Positions 16,536 to 26,256 of a stretch of DNA of 64,000 bases are shown here, piece by piece. The DNA comes from Thalassobius sp002708925 (lineage in GTDB: Bacteria; Pseudomonadota; Alphaproteobacteria; Rhodobacterales; Rhodobacteraceae): NCBI RefSeq assembly GCF_049803795.1, contig NZ_JBNAGJ010000002.1, positions 248,001 through 312,000 of the forward strand. Direction: 5' to 3'. Under the pieces are notes generated by a model. The model was given only the letters and a program-made list of their open reading frames with translations. It was not told the DNA's origin and did no database searches. The stretch's first letter is position 1. Each line of letters starts with the position of its first letter. A program made the translations under genes and the position numbers.

Positions 16536-19490
16536 TTATTGCTCGGGCACCAGAATTTCGCGTTTACCGACGTGATTGGCGGCGCTGACGACGCCTTCGT
16601 CTTCCATCTGTTCCACCAGACGCGCGGCCTTGTTATAGCCGATCGCCAGTTTGCGCTGGATATAAGACGTCGAGCATTTGCGATCCTTGATCACAATCGC
16701 CACGGCCGTGTCATAGAGCGCATCCTCGGCGTCCGTGTTGCCGCCGGTGTTCAGGCCCAGCACCGCGTCGATATTGTCGGCCTTATCCTCACCCGGACCT
16801 TCGACCACACCGCCGACGTAATCGGGCGGGCCAAAGCTCTTCAGATGGGTGACGATTTCCTCGACCTCTTCGTCGCTGACGAACGGGCCGTGGCAACGGG
16901 TGATTTTCGCGCCCCCCGCCATATACAGCATGTCGCCCATGCCCAGCAGCTGCTCGGCACCCATTTCGCCCAGGATCGTGCGGCTGTCCACTTTGGACGT
17001 CACCTGGAAACTGATCCGCGTGGGGAAGTTGGCCTTGATCGTGCCGGTGATCACATCCACCGAGGGCCGCTGCGTGGCCATGATAATATGGATCCCCGAG
17101 GCCCGCGCCATCTGTGCCAGACGCTGAATGCAGGCTTCGATTTCCTTACCGGCGACCATCATCAGATCGGCCATTTCGTCAACGACAACAACGATATAGG
17201 GCATCTTGACCGGAGTGATCTCCTCGGTCTCGAACACCGGATCGCCGGTTTCGTCATCGAACCCCGTCTGCACGGTCCGGCTGAAGGTTTCGTTCTTGGC
17301 CAGAGCATCCGCGACGCGGCTGTTATAGCCGTCGATGTTGCGCACACCCATTTTGGACATCTTGCGGTAACGGTCCTCCATTTCGCCGACCACCCATTTC
17401 AGGGCCACGACCGCCTTTTTCGGATCGGTCACAACGGGGCTCAACAGATGGGGGATACCGTCATAGACCGACAGTTCCAGCATCTTGGGGTCGATCATGA
17501 TCATGCGGCATTCATCGGGCGTCAGGCGATACAGCAGCGACAGGATCATCGTGTTGATCGCCACAGATTTACCCGAACCCGTGGTCCCTGCGATCAGCAG
17601 GTGAGGCATCTTGGCCAGGTTCGCCACGATCGGCTCGCCGCCGATGTCTTTGCCCAGGGCCAGAGGCAGTTTCATATTCGCATCGCCAAAGGACCGCGCG
17701 GCCAGGATTTCGCGCAGGACGACCTTTTCACGATTTTCATTGGGCAGTTCGATCCCGATCACGCTGCGCCCCGGCACGGTGGACACACGCGCGGACAGTG
17801 CGGACATGCTGCGCGCGATGTCATCGGCCAGGCCGATCACCCGGCTGGCCTTCAGGCCCGGCGCAGGTTCCAGTTCGTACATGGTGACGACGGGGCCGGG
17901 GCGAACGCTGACGATCTCGCCTTTGACGCCGTAATCATCCAGCACGTTTTCCAGCATCCGCGCGTTTTCTTCCAGCGCCTCGTCGCTTAGGTGATGGCGC
18001 TGAATATTGGCCGGGTTGGTCAGCAAATTCAGCGGAGGCAGCTCGAATTCCACAGCCATTTCATCGAATTGCAACGACGGCTGCGCCTCTTTCTGCGCCT
18101 GGGTCGAGGGCTGGATCGGTTTGCGATTCAACGGTTTGACCACCACTTTGCGCGGCTGTTCTACCGGGATTTGCGGCGGGGCCACGGGCTGCGGCGCAGG
18201 GGCCGGGGCCGGGGCCGAAACAGAGGCAGGCGCGGTGTAGCTTTCCTCGGGCATGGTTTCGAACGAGGCATCAAAGATGTTTTCCTGAGGCAACGCGTCC
18301 GTATAGGCCGGCTCAACAGGCAGTTCAGGCTGCATTTCGATCGAAGCCGCAGGGACGGCGGTCATCGGCGGCTCGCTGGGCAGGTCCGCATGGGCGGCGG
18401 TTAGCGGCGGTTCGGGCGGCAACGGGCCCGGATCGGCCTCCAGAACCAGAGCCGAAGGACCACGGCCCCGGCCCTTGGTCAGGGGCGCGGCAATCTCGGG
18501 CTGGGCGGCGGCGCGGCTACGGATCACATCCGCGATCTTGGCCTTAATACGGTCATCGCCGGGGGCCTGGCCGGGATCGGCCGCCAGGGCGGGCTCGACC
18601 AGTTCGGATTCGGGCAGCGGCTCGGGCCGGCGGATCAGGCCCGGCACACGCTGCAACAGGCTGGGCTTGGCCGGCTCTTCGATCGCGGGGGCGTCCTCAT
18701 AGTCATGCGCGGCGTAATTGTCGAAGGGTTCAACCCATTCGTCCTGCGCGCCAGGCGTGGCCGCAGGCGCAGCGGCAGCGCGCGCATCGCGGCGGGCCCG
18801 CTGACGCGCCTGCAATTCCTGTGCCGCCACCACAGCCCCCGAGGCCCCACGCCCCAAAGCCGTCAGCAGCACCGCATAAAGCATCACCACCCCGACCAGC
18901 AGGAACCGGAACAGGCGGCGCAGTTCGGCCACGGAAAAGCCCAGCACATAGGTGCCCAGAACAATCGCGGCCACAGCAAAAAGCATCGACATCAGGTTGA
19001 TCCCAAAGGCCATGCTGAACGGCAGGATATTCAGCAAAACCCCCAGAACGGTATCCCCGAAATGCCCCCCCAGGCCAAAGCCCTGCCCCCAATCGGGACC
19101 GGGCGCCAGGGTCGAGGCATAGACGGACAGCACCGCCATCCAGATCGGAGTCAGCAGCGCACGGCTTAGCGCGCGCTCCTCGCCCAGATGCAGGCCGAAA
19201 CGGAATCCCCAGGCCAGCAGGGCAATCGCCAGCCCCCAGGATCCCAGCCCCAGAATCATGAACATCGGCGCAGTAATCGAGGCCCCCAGCCGCCCCAGCA
19301 GATTCTGCACCGGCGCGTCCGTGGCCAACATGAACGAAGGATCATCCGGGCTGTAGGACGCCATCATGGCCACGGCGGCCACCCCCACAATCGCCAAAGC
19401 GATCCCGATCAGTTCCTTCCCGCGTTTTTCGATCGCAGCCTGCATATCGCTGTCAAAAAGCGGGTCTCGTCCTCTGGTTTGAAATGCCAT
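16536..19490 (-). CDS. ftsK: DNA translocase FtsK
   Basis: A 984-residue DNA translocase. The N-terminus has about four transmembrane helices (residues 25-210), a proline- and alanine-rich linker spans about 215-480, and the RecA-like motor follows with Walker A AGTTGSGKSVAIN (about 635), Walker B YIVVVVDEMADLMM and ATQRPSVDVITG. The C-terminal winged-helix gamma domain (RKCSTSYIQRKLAIGYNKAARL) recognises KOPS sequences and activates XerCD at dif. It acts at the division septum. Upstream neighbour on the same strand is an aminotransferase, 16 bp away. Confidence 0.97.
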   Translation of the reverse strand: MAFQTRGRDPLFDSDMQAAIEKRGKELIGIALAIVGVAAVAMMASYSPDDPSFMLATDAPVQNLLGRLGASITAPMFMILGLGSWGLAIALLAWGFRFGLHLGEERALSRALLTPIWMAVLSVYASTLAPGPDWGQGFGLGGHFGDTVLGVLLNILPFSMAFGINLMSMLFAVAAIVLGTYVLGFSVAELRRLFRFLLVGVVMLYAVLLTALGRGASGAVVAAQELQARQRARRDARAAAAPAATPGAQDEWVEPFDNYAAHDYEDAPAIEEPAKPSLLQRVPGLIRRPEPLPESELVEPALAADPGQAPGDDRIKAKIADVIRSRAAAQPEIAAPLTKGRGRGPSALVLEADPGPLPPEPPLTAAHADLPSEPPMTAVPAASIEMQPELPVEPAYTDALPQENIFDASFETMPEESYTAPASVSAPAPAPAPQPVAPPQIPVEQPRKVVVKPLNRKPIQPSTQAQKEAQPSLQFDEMAVEFELPPLNLLTNPANIQRHHLSDEALEENARMLENVLDDYGVKGEIVSVRPGPVVTMYELEPAPGLKASRVIGLADDIARSMSALSARVSTVPGRSVIGIELPNENREKVVLREILAARSFGDANMKLPLALGKDIGGEPIVANLAKMPHLLIAGTTGSGKSVAINTMILSLLYRLTPDECRMIMIDPKMLELSVYDGIPHLLSPVVTDPKKAVVALKWVVGEMEDRYRKMSKMGVRNIDGYNSRVADALAKNETFSRTVQTGFDDETGDPVFETEEITPVKMPYIVVVVDEMADLMMVAGKEIEACIQRLAQMARASGIHIIMATQRPSVDVITGTIKANFPTRISFQVTSKVDSRTILGEMGAEQLLGMGDMLYMAGGAKITRCHGPFVSDEEVEEIVTHLKSFGPPDYVGGVVEGPGEDKADNIDAVLGLNTGGNTDAEDALYDTAVAIVIKDRKCSTSYIQRKLAIGYNKAARLVEQMEDEGVVSAANHVGKREILVPEQ

Positions 19491-19506
19491 TCCTGCCCTC
19501 GTTCTC

Positions 19507-20685
19507 TTACCTGTAGATGCAGTCGCGCAGACGGATCAGGCCTGCGCGCAGCTCTTCTTTTGGGGCCACCATGGCGACCCGGATATAGTTTTTGCCGGGG
19601 TTTTCCCCGTTCACGTCGCGGCTTAGATACGCGCCCGGCAGGACGCGGATGCCGGTTTCTGTCCAGGCCTTCAGCGCGGCCTGCTCGCCGTCCTCGACAG
19701 GAAGCCACAGGAAAAACCCGGCCTCAGGCCCCTGATACCCCTGGATCGAGGCAAAGACCTCATCCGCGACGGCATATTTTTCCCCATAGAGGCGGCGATT
19801 CTCGATCACATGCGCCTCGTCTTCCCACACCTTTTGCGAAACATGCTGAATCGGCAGCGGCAAAGGCGCCCCCGCATAGGCGCGCAACTGTTTGATCCGC
19901 TTCAGGCTTTCGACACCGCCCGCCACAAAGCCCGAGCGCAGCCCCGGCAAGTTTGACCGTTTCGACAGAGAATGGAACACGATCACGCGCTCGGGATCGG
20001 CACCCATGTCCCTGGCCACCTCCAACGCGCCGGGGGGCGGGGTGTCACGGTAGATCTCGGAATAGCATTCATCCGCGAAGATCTGGAAATCATATTGTTC
20101 GGCCAGACGGATCAGATCGGCCCAATAGGCGCGGCTGGCCACCGCACCCTGCGGGTTGGCCGGGCTACAGATATAGGCCGCGGCGGTGCGCGTCAGCACG
20201 TCGGGCGGCAGGGCGGTATAATCCGGCAGATAGCCGTTTTCACGCGTGGCCGAGACGAAAACAGGCTCGGCCTGCACGGACAGCGTGCCAATCATATAGA
20301 CCTGATAAAACGGGTTGGGGATCAGAACGGTGGGTTTCTGTCCGTTTCGGGCCTCGGGGATCAAGGCCATGGCCGCGTTATACAGCCCCTCGCGCGTGCC
20401 GTTCAGCGGCATCACCTGCGTATCGGGGTCCAGCTGCACCCCATAGCGCCGATCCAGAAACCCGGTGATCGCAGCGCGCAGACCGGGCGTGCCGTCATTG
20501 GGCGGATACTGCCCAAAACCCGCGATATTCTGCGCCAGCAGATCGCCCACCCAATCGGGAAAGGCGTGTTTGGGCTCGCCGATCGTCATATGCATGACCG
20601 GCCCGCCGGGTTCATGCACATCCAATAGGGCGCGCAGACGCGGGAACGCATAAGCCGGTAGGTTGGAAAACCGCTCGGGAAACAT
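19507..20685 (-). CDS. class I/II PLP aminotransferase (DapC-like)
   Basis: A 392-residue fold-type I aminotransferase. Motifs are GEPKHAFPDW near residue 36, NGTREGLYNAAMAL near 94, SPANPQGAVASR near 167, the aspartate in IFADECYSEIY, and the PLP lysine in VFHSLSKRSNLPGLRSGF (about residue 236). The GEPKH start and overall length match the N-succinyldiaminopimelate aminotransferase (DapC) group of lysine biosynthesis. dapF is present elsewhere in the window, but the substrate remains inferred. The 16-bp gap to ftsK suggests co-transcription. Confidence 0.85.
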   Translation of the reverse strand: MFPERFSNLPAYAFPRLRALLDVHEPGGPVMHMTIGEPKHAFPDWVGDLLAQNIAGFGQYPPNDGTPGLRAAITGFLDRRYGVQLDPDTQVMPLNGTREGLYNAAMALIPEARNGQKPTVLIPNPFYQVYMIGTLSVQAEPVFVSATRENGYLPDYTALPPDVLTRTAAAYICSPANPQGAVASRAYWADLIRLAEQYDFQIFADECYSEIYRDTPPPGALEVARDMGADPERVIVFHSLSKRSNLPGLRSGFVAGGVESLKRIKQLRAYAGAPLPLPIQHVSQKVWEDEAHVIENRRLYGEKYAVADEVFASIQGYQGPEAGFFLWLPVEDGEQAALKAWTETGIRVLPGAYLSRDVNGENPGKNYIRVAMVAPKEELRAGLIRLRDCIYR

Positions 20686-20818
20686 CAGATACTGCCTCGG
20701 TGTTCGGGATCATTATCGCCCCGTTTGACGCCAGAGTACCCAAGCGCGCGGCTTTCGTCCAGTCATAGCGATGTAAACGCTGCCCCGGATTGGGAAATCC
20801 TGCAACAGATCGGCTGGA

Positions 20819-22150
20819 TCAGCCGCGCAGGACGGGATCGGCGGCGGCGGCCAGGCGCAGCAGGCGTTCCTCTTGCAGGGGCAGCCCGTTGAAGATCACA
20901 CCACAGGACGGCACGCCCGTCGGCAGCGTCACCCCACAATTGCCCATCAGATTCCCCACACGGGTGTTTTGCAGCGCCAGCAGGTTCTCCGAGACATAAT
21001 AGTCATCGTCGCTTAGCAGCCGATCCACGTTTGGCGGCAAAACCGGAGAGCTGGGGCACAGCACCGCATCAAAACCCTGCACCCGCGCATACCATGTCAG
21101 CCGGAGCTGCGTCAGCTGTTCCCATGCCTGTACATACTCTGGCGCGCTGAACTGCGCCCCGCCGCGGAACCTGTCCAGAATGCGATCGAACATCAGGTCG
21201 GGGTTGGCCTCAATGACGTCGCGCCACTGGCCATAGGCCTCGGTTGGGAACAAAGGACCGGCCAACGCCATGGCCTGCGCCACTTCGGGGGCCTCGATGG
21301 GTTCGATGATGGCCCCGGCGTCGCGCAGTTTGTCCAGGGCAGAGTTAAACGCGGCCAGCGGCTGCGGGCGAATGCCATCCAGCACCACCGATTGCAGCGC
21401 GGCAAAGCGTTTCCCCTTCAGTGTCGCGCCGCGCAGATCGGCCGGTTTGCCGCCCTCCAGCATGGCCAGCATCATCGCCGCATCCGGAACCGAGCGGCAC
21501 AGCGGCCCAATCGTATCGAAGCTTTTGCACAGGGGCACCACCCCGGTTAGCGGGATGCGCCCGGCGGTGGTTTTCAGCCCCACCAGATCGTTCCAGGCCG
21601 CCGGAATGCGCACCGACCCGCCGGTATCCGATCCAATCGCGCAGGCCGCCAGCCCAAAGGCCACCGAGGTCGCCGCCCCCGAAGAAGACCCGCCAGAAAC
21701 CGCTGCATGATCATTCACACACGGTGACGTCTCGGTCACCGGGTTCAGCCCCAGCCCGGAAAAGGCCAGCTCGCTCATGTGGGTTTTACCCAGGCAGACC
21801 AGCCCCAAAGCCGTGGCATTGCGCAGCACCCAGGCGTCGCGGTCCGGCACGCGGCCTTTTAGCAGGGCCGATCCCGCCTCGGTCGCGGTGCCGGCCGAAT
21901 CGAACAGATCCTTCCAGCTGACCGGAACCCCATCAACGGGGGACAGACGCGCCCCGGCCCTGGCACGGGCCGCCGCGGCCTCGGCCTCGGCCAGTGCGCG
22001 GTCATGGGTGACAGCGGAATATATCCGATCCCGAAATTCATGGCCGTCGATCGCCGCAAGATAGGTTTGCGTCAGCGCCACCGCATCAATCGAGCCATCG
22101 CCAATCCCGCGCCCCAGATCCGTGGCGCTTTTCCAAAGCCAGTCCTGCAT
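20819..22150 (-). CDS. amidase-signature family hydrolase
   Basis: A 443-residue amidase. The Ser-cisSer-Lys triad is visible: lysine in VSWKDLFD (about residue 80), the cis-serine in VSGGSSSGAAT (about 155) and the nucleophile serine in GSDTGGSVRIPAAW (about 180). Related enzymes include GatA, allophanate hydrolase and aryl-amidases; without GatB or GatC nearby a GatA role is unlikely. The start at 22,150 has AAAGGG about 6 bp upstream; the frame continues upstream but without family similarity. Divergent from the UbiH-like gene with an 81-bp gap. Confidence 0.9.
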   Translation of the reverse strand: MQDWLWKSATDLGRGIGDGSIDAVALTQTYLAAIDGHEFRDRIYSAVTHDRALAEAEAAAARARAGARLSPVDGVPVSWKDLFDSAGTATEAGSALLKGRVPDRDAWVLRNATALGLVCLGKTHMSELAFSGLGLNPVTETSPCVNDHAAVSGGSSSGAATSVAFGLAACAIGSDTGGSVRIPAAWNDLVGLKTTAGRIPLTGVVPLCKSFDTIGPLCRSVPDAAMMLAMLEGGKPADLRGATLKGKRFAALQSVVLDGIRPQPLAAFNSALDKLRDAGAIIEPIEAPEVAQAMALAGPLFPTEAYGQWRDVIEANPDLMFDRILDRFRGGAQFSAPEYVQAWEQLTQLRLTWYARVQGFDAVLCPSSPVLPPNVDRLLSDDDYYVSENLLALQNTRVGNLMGNCGVTLPTGVPSCGVIFNGLPLQEERLLRLAAAADPVLRG

Positions 22151-22231
22151 AGCCATCCCTTTTCGGTTTTGTCGCACGGTAGCGGCAGCGGAACGCATGG
22201 ACAATCCCGCATCACGCGCCATATTTGCCGC

Positions 22232-23449
22232 ATGAACACCGATAGCGACATCCTGATCGTCGGAGGCGGGCTGAACGGCCCCGCTCTGGCGCTTGCCCTG
22301 GCTCAGGCCGGGTTCAGCTCAACCGTGATCGACGCCCTGCCGGGCGGCGTTCAGACCGATGACAATTTCGACGGGCGCGGCTATGCGCTGGCGCTGGCCT
22401 CGAAACGCTTGCTGACTGGCATCGGCGTGTGGGATCAGGTCGCGCCGCAATCGCAGCCGATGCTGGAAATCAAGGTCAGCGATGGCCGCGCCGGCGAGGG
22501 CCCGCTGTCCCCATTCTTTCTGCATTTCGACCATACCGAAATCGAAGAAGGCCCGATGGGCTATATGCTTGAAGACCGCTTCTTGCGCCGCGCCCTGGCT
22601 CAGGCGATGGCCCTGACCGACCGGATCACAGTGCTGAACGGCGAAACCGTCACCGCACAAGAAAGCGATGCAACCGGGGTCACGCTGACCCTGGCCTCGG
22701 GGCGGTTGCTGCGCGGTAAGCTGCTGATTGGCGCAGACGGACGCCGCTCGGGCACGGCCGAACGCGCCGGGATCAAGCGCAGCGGCTGGGATTACGGGCA
22801 AACTGCCCTGGTCTGCGCAATCGAGCACGACCTGCCCCACAAAGGCATCGCGCACCAGTTTTTCATGCCCCCCGGCCCGCTGGCGATCCTGCCGCTGCCG
22901 GGCAACATGTCCTCAATCGTCTGGTCCGAAACCCACGAAAACGCCGCGCTGTTCCATAGCCTTTCGGATGAGGACTATGTACAGGTGCTGCGCCCCCGTT
23001 TCGGAGACTTCCTGGACAATATCCGTCTCGTCGGGAAACGCTTTACCTACCCGCTGAACCTGACAGTCGCGAACAGCCTTACCGCCCCCCGGCTGGCCCT
23101 GATCGGAGACGCGGCCCACGGGATGCACCCCATCGCGGGCCAGGGGCTGAACGCTGGCCTGCGCGATGTCGCCGCCCTGGCACATGTGCTGACCCACGCC
23201 AGACAACGCGGCGAAGATTTCGCCTCGGAGCTGGTACTGAACCGCTACCAGGAATGGCGCCGCTTCGATACATCCACATTGGCGCTGACCACGGATCTAA
23301 CCAATAAACTGTTTTCAAACGACAATCCCCTGCTCAGACTGAGCCGGGACATTGGTATGGGCGCCATCAACGCCTTTCCCGGCTTGCGCCGCAGCTTCAT
23401 GCGAGAAGCTGCAGGTCTGAACGGAGACCTGCCCGACCTGATGCGCTGA
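22232..23449 (+). CDS. UbiH/COQ6-type FAD-dependent hydroxylase
   Basis: A 405-residue flavoprotein monooxygenase, probably of ubiquinone biosynthesis. The N-terminal FAD-binding motif is DILIVGGGLNGPALALALA (residues 6-24). The second motif LLIGADGRRSGTAERAGI is near residue 167, and the family signature LALIGDAAHGMHPIAGQGLNAGL is near 288. UbiH, UbiF and UbiI cannot be distinguished from sequence alone. The ATG has no strong SD. The divergent promoter is shared with the amidase gene. Confidence 0.9.
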   Translation: MNTDSDILIVGGGLNGPALALALAQAGFSSTVIDALPGGVQTDDNFDGRGYALALASKRLLTGIGVWDQVAPQSQPMLEIKVSDGRAGEGPLSPFFLHFDHTEIEEGPMGYMLEDRFLRRALAQAMALTDRITVLNGETVTAQESDATGVTLTLASGRLLRGKLLIGADGRRSGTAERAGIKRSGWDYGQTALVCAIEHDLPHKGIAHQFFMPPGPLAILPLPGNMSSIVWSETHENAALFHSLSDEDYVQVLRPRFGDFLDNIRLVGKRFTYPLNLTVANSLTAPRLALIGDAAHGMHPIAGQGLNAGLRDVAALAHVLTHARQRGEDFASELVLNRYQEWRRFDTSTLALTTDLTNKLFSNDNPLLRLSRDIGMGAINAFPGLRRSFMREAAGLNGDLPDLMR

Positions 23450-23478
23450 TACTCTAGGTTGGAAAATGAGTATTTAGA

Positions 23479-23703
23479 TCAGAAAGAAACAAGATGCTCG
23501 GCGATCGCCATGCGCATATCTTGCTGGAAGCGAGGATTTAACCCTCTGATCACCATGGTCCAGACTGTGGCAACCTCAGCCTGCTGATCTAGAGCACAGC
23601 AAGCCTTCTGGTACTGATACCCCGCAAGAGAACCACCTCTGCCCTGATAGCACAGATCCTGAGGCCGGGTCAGCCTATGGTCCTGATCAGCGGTAGCACT
23701 CAT
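23479..23703 (-). CDS. possible small hypothetical protein (uncertain)
   Basis: A 74-codon frame (ATG at 23,703; the frame is open further upstream) ending in MAIAEHLVSF. It includes two adjacent cysteines (KACCALDQQ) and a WTMVIRGLN stretch. No family is recognised and no good SD is present. Base composition here is more AT-rich than in the neighbours. It is the only candidate in the 674-bp gap between the hydroxylase and petC; the rest of that gap (23,704-23,930) shows nothing else. Confidence 0.25.
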   Translation of the reverse strand: MSATADQDHRLTRPQDLCYQGRGGSLAGYQYQKACCALDQQAEVATVWTMVIRGLNPRFQQDMRMAIAEHLVSF

Positions 23704-23930
23704 CCCGAACACACGGGACGCGCCCCTCAGAAAAAGCGGATCAGTCCTTCCACAACCGATGACCGACAACAACTCTGCTTATAAGAATATCGCTCAGAGT
23801 TTTGCATCGCATCACACTGTCAAGCATGGGAAACAGCACTCCGGCGCGCGCCTCGCTATGCTTAACGGCATCTGATGCAACAATATTCGCTCATCACAAG
23901 AAAACACTCTGCCTGGTGGATAAGTGGATT

Positions 23931-23962
23931 TCTTTTTGACCCAAATACTCCCGCCGGAGGCA
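23931..23962. repeat. intergenic AAATACTCC...GGAGGC motif, copy 2
   Basis: TTTTTGACCCAAATACTCCC, then GCC, then GGAGGC. It shares the order and most bases with the motif at 5642-5670, including the pairable CTCC and GGAG. It lies about 160 bp downstream of the petC stop in non-coding DNA. Confidence 0.45.
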
Positions 23963-24065
23963 TCAAAAATCACCACATCAACAATCTGCGTCACGCCCGA
24001 GGACGCGGCCGCAGGCCAAGGACGAGACATCCAGAGCGCCGCAGGCGCCCAATCTGATACCGCAA

Positions 24066-24099
24066 AACGGCAAAAGCCCCGCCAGACCGGCGGGGCTTT
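24066..24099 (-). terminator. terminator of the petABC operon
   Basis: An 11-bp stem, AAAGCCCCGCC with GGCGGGGCTTT around a 5-nt loop, lies 25 bp after the petC stop and is followed on the minus strand by T-rich sequence. Confidence 0.88.
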
Positions 24100-24123
24100 C
24101 ATCGCATTCAGGGGTCGTCAGGT

Positions 24124-24915
24124 TTAGGCCTTTTTGGCGGCTTTCTTGACGGGGGCCCAGATTTTCTTGTTGGTCAGGTACAGCAGAACCGACAGGATGG
24201 TCAGCATCAGAACGGCGACGAAGCCGGTCTGCTGGCGGGCCATCATCTTGGGCTCGGCGGTCCACATCAGGAAGGCCGCGACGTCCTCGGCTTCGTGGTG
24301 CAGATCGGTCGAGTGGCCATCGGCGTATTCGACATCCTCACCGGCCAGCGGGGGGGCCATCGAAATCCAGCCGCCGGGGAAGGCGGTGTTTTCGTAGTAG
24401 GTGGTGCCCGCTTCCTCTTTTTCCTTGCCGGTATAGCCGGTCAGGATCGAGACGATATATTCGGGGCCACCGATACCTTTGAACAGCTGGTTCATGCCGG
24501 TGCCGTAAGGACCGTGGAAGCCCGAGCGCGCCTTCGCCATCAGCGACAGGTCAGGCGCGTTGGGATCGCCCCCTTCGGGGAAGAAGTCCGACGCTTTGCG
24601 CGGGCGGTCGTCTTCCAGCTCTTCATCGTAGATGTCGAACTGAGCGGCATAGGCACGCACCTGATCTTCGGGCAGATGCGGGCCGCCTTCGTCGGCCAGG
24701 GTGCGGATCGGCACGAATTTCAGGCCGTGACAGGCCGAGCAGACCTCGGTGTAGACCTGCAAACCGCGTTGCAGCTGGTTCTGATCGAATTTGCCGAAAG
24801 GCCCTTCGAACGAGAAGTCCACGTCATGCACATGGCCTGCACCACCGGCTGCCAGAGCAGCGCCAGCCGAAAGGGTCAGGGCGGCAACTGCGGAAGTCGC
24901 GAGTTTCTTAAACAT
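24124..24915 (-). CDS. petC: cytochrome c1 subunit of the bc1 complex
   Basis: A 263-residue subunit. It has a signal peptide (residues 1-22), the heme c site CSACH (about residues 58-62), the axial methionine region in the second half (NQLFKGIGGPEYIVSILTGY), and a C-terminal membrane anchor (TGFVAVLMLTILSVLLYLTNKKIW). It passes electrons from the Rieske centre to cytochrome c at the periplasmic side. Last gene of the petA-petB-petC operon, 16 bp after petB. Confidence 0.97.
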   Translation of the reverse strand: MFKKLATSAVAALTLSAGAALAAGGAGHVHDVDFSFEGPFGKFDQNQLQRGLQVYTEVCSACHGLKFVPIRTLADEGGPHLPEDQVRAYAAQFDIYDEELEDDRPRKASDFFPEGGDPNAPDLSLMAKARSGFHGPYGTGMNQLFKGIGGPEYIVSILTGYTGKEKEEAGTTYYENTAFPGGWISMAPPLAGEDVEYADGHSTDLHHEAEDVAAFLMWTAEPKMMARQQTGFVAVLMLTILSVLLYLTNKKIWAPVKKAAKKA

Positions 24916-24931
24916 TATCCCGTTTCCTTAC

Positions 24932-26245
24932 TTATTCGGCGGGTTTGCCGTAGTGGTTGTTGAAGTCTTCCTCGATCGTTTCCGGCATTGCGCTGGGTTT
25001 TTCGATCACACCCAGCAGCGGCAGGATGACCAGGAAGTACGCAAACCAGTAGGTGGCGCCAATCAGCGAGATGGTCGAGTACGGAGGCTCGGCAGGCATT
25101 GCACCGGCCCACATCAGCACGACAAAGTCGACGGCCAGCAGCCAGAACCACCATTTGAACATCGGACGATACCGGCCCGAACGCACCCGCGAGGTATCCA
25201 GCCAGGGGGCCAGCGCCATCACGGCGATGGCACCGAACATGGCCAGCACGCCGAAGAACTTGGCGTCGATGATGCCGCCGGTGATCCAGCTGGCAAACAT
25301 CACCACCCAGACATCGCCGGTGAAGGCACGCAGGATCGCGTAGAAGGGCAGGAAGTACCATTCAGGCACGATATGTGCCGGGGTAACCAGCGGGTTGGCC
25401 TCGATATAGTTATCGGGGTGGCCCAGATAGTTCGGCATGAAACCGACGATGGCAAAGAAGACCAGCAGAACAACGGCCAGGGCAAAGATGTCCTTGATCA
25501 CGAAGTAGGGCCAGAACGGCAGGGTGTCTTTCTCGGCCTCTTCTTTGGAACCGCGACGCACCTCAACACCAGTGGGGTTGTTGTTCCCGGTGGTGTGGAA
25601 AGCCCAGATGTGTACGGCGACAAGCGCAGCAATCACGAAGGGCAGCAGATAGTGCAGCGAGAAGAAGCGGTTCAGCGTGGCGTTATCCACGGCCGGTCCG
25701 CCCAGCAGCCAGGTCTGGATCGGCTCACCAATGAAGGGAATCGCGCCAAACAGGCCGGTGATCACGGTCGCCCCCCAGAAGGACATCTGCCCCCAGGGCA
25801 GAACATAGCCCATGAACGCGGTGCCCATCATCATCAGATAGATCAGCATACCGATGATCCAGGTGATTTCGCGGGGTGCCTTGTACGAACCGTAGTACAG
25901 GCCGCGGAAGATGTGCAGATACACAGCCACAAAGAACAGCGAGGCCCCGTTGGCGTGCAGATAGCGGATCATATAGCCGCCATTCACGTCACGCATGATA
26001 TGCTCGACCGAGGAGAAGGCCAGGCTGACATGCGGGGTGTAGTGCATCACCAGAATGATGCCGGTGACGATCTGCAAAGCCAGGCAGAAAGTCAGGATAA
26101 TACCCCAGATCCACATCCAGTTCAGGTTCTTAGGCGTGGGGATCATGATGGTATCATAGAGAAGGCCAACGACGGGCAGGCGCGTATGCAGCCACTTCTC
26201 TGCGCCCGTTTTGGGCTCGTAATGATCGTGCGGGATTCCGGACAT
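24932..26245 (-). CDS. petB: cytochrome b subunit of the bc1 complex
   Basis: A 437-residue polytopic protein with eight transmembrane helices. It contains paired heme-b histidines in the N-terminal four-helix bundle (GGYMIRYLHANGASLFF and VAVHIWAFHTTG), the quinol-site stretch GYVLPWGQMSFWGATVI, and the PEWYFLPFYAILR loop of the Qo site. Alphaproteobacterial length. It follows petA with an 11-bp gap. Confidence 0.97.
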   Translation of the reverse strand: MSGIPHDHYEPKTGAEKWLHTRLPVVGLLYDTIMIPTPKNLNWMWIWGIILTFCLALQIVTGIILVMHYTPHVSLAFSSVEHIMRDVNGGYMIRYLHANGASLFFVAVYLHIFRGLYYGSYKAPREITWIIGMLIYLMMMGTAFMGYVLPWGQMSFWGATVITGLFGAIPFIGEPIQTWLLGGPAVDNATLNRFFSLHYLLPFVIAALVAVHIWAFHTTGNNNPTGVEVRRGSKEEAEKDTLPFWPYFVIKDIFALAVVLLVFFAIVGFMPNYLGHPDNYIEANPLVTPAHIVPEWYFLPFYAILRAFTGDVWVVMFASWITGGIIDAKFFGVLAMFGAIAVMALAPWLDTSRVRSGRYRPMFKWWFWLLAVDFVVLMWAGAMPAEPPYSTISLIGATYWFAYFLVILPLLGVIEKPSAMPETIEEDFNNHYGKPAE

Positions 26246-26256
26246 GTGCGCGCTCC

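Noticed and set aside
16539..17990. A 483-codon plus-strand frame opposite ftsK
   Set aside because: FtsK motifs on the minus strand are unambiguous; the opposite frame is histidine- and arginine-rich shadow sequence.
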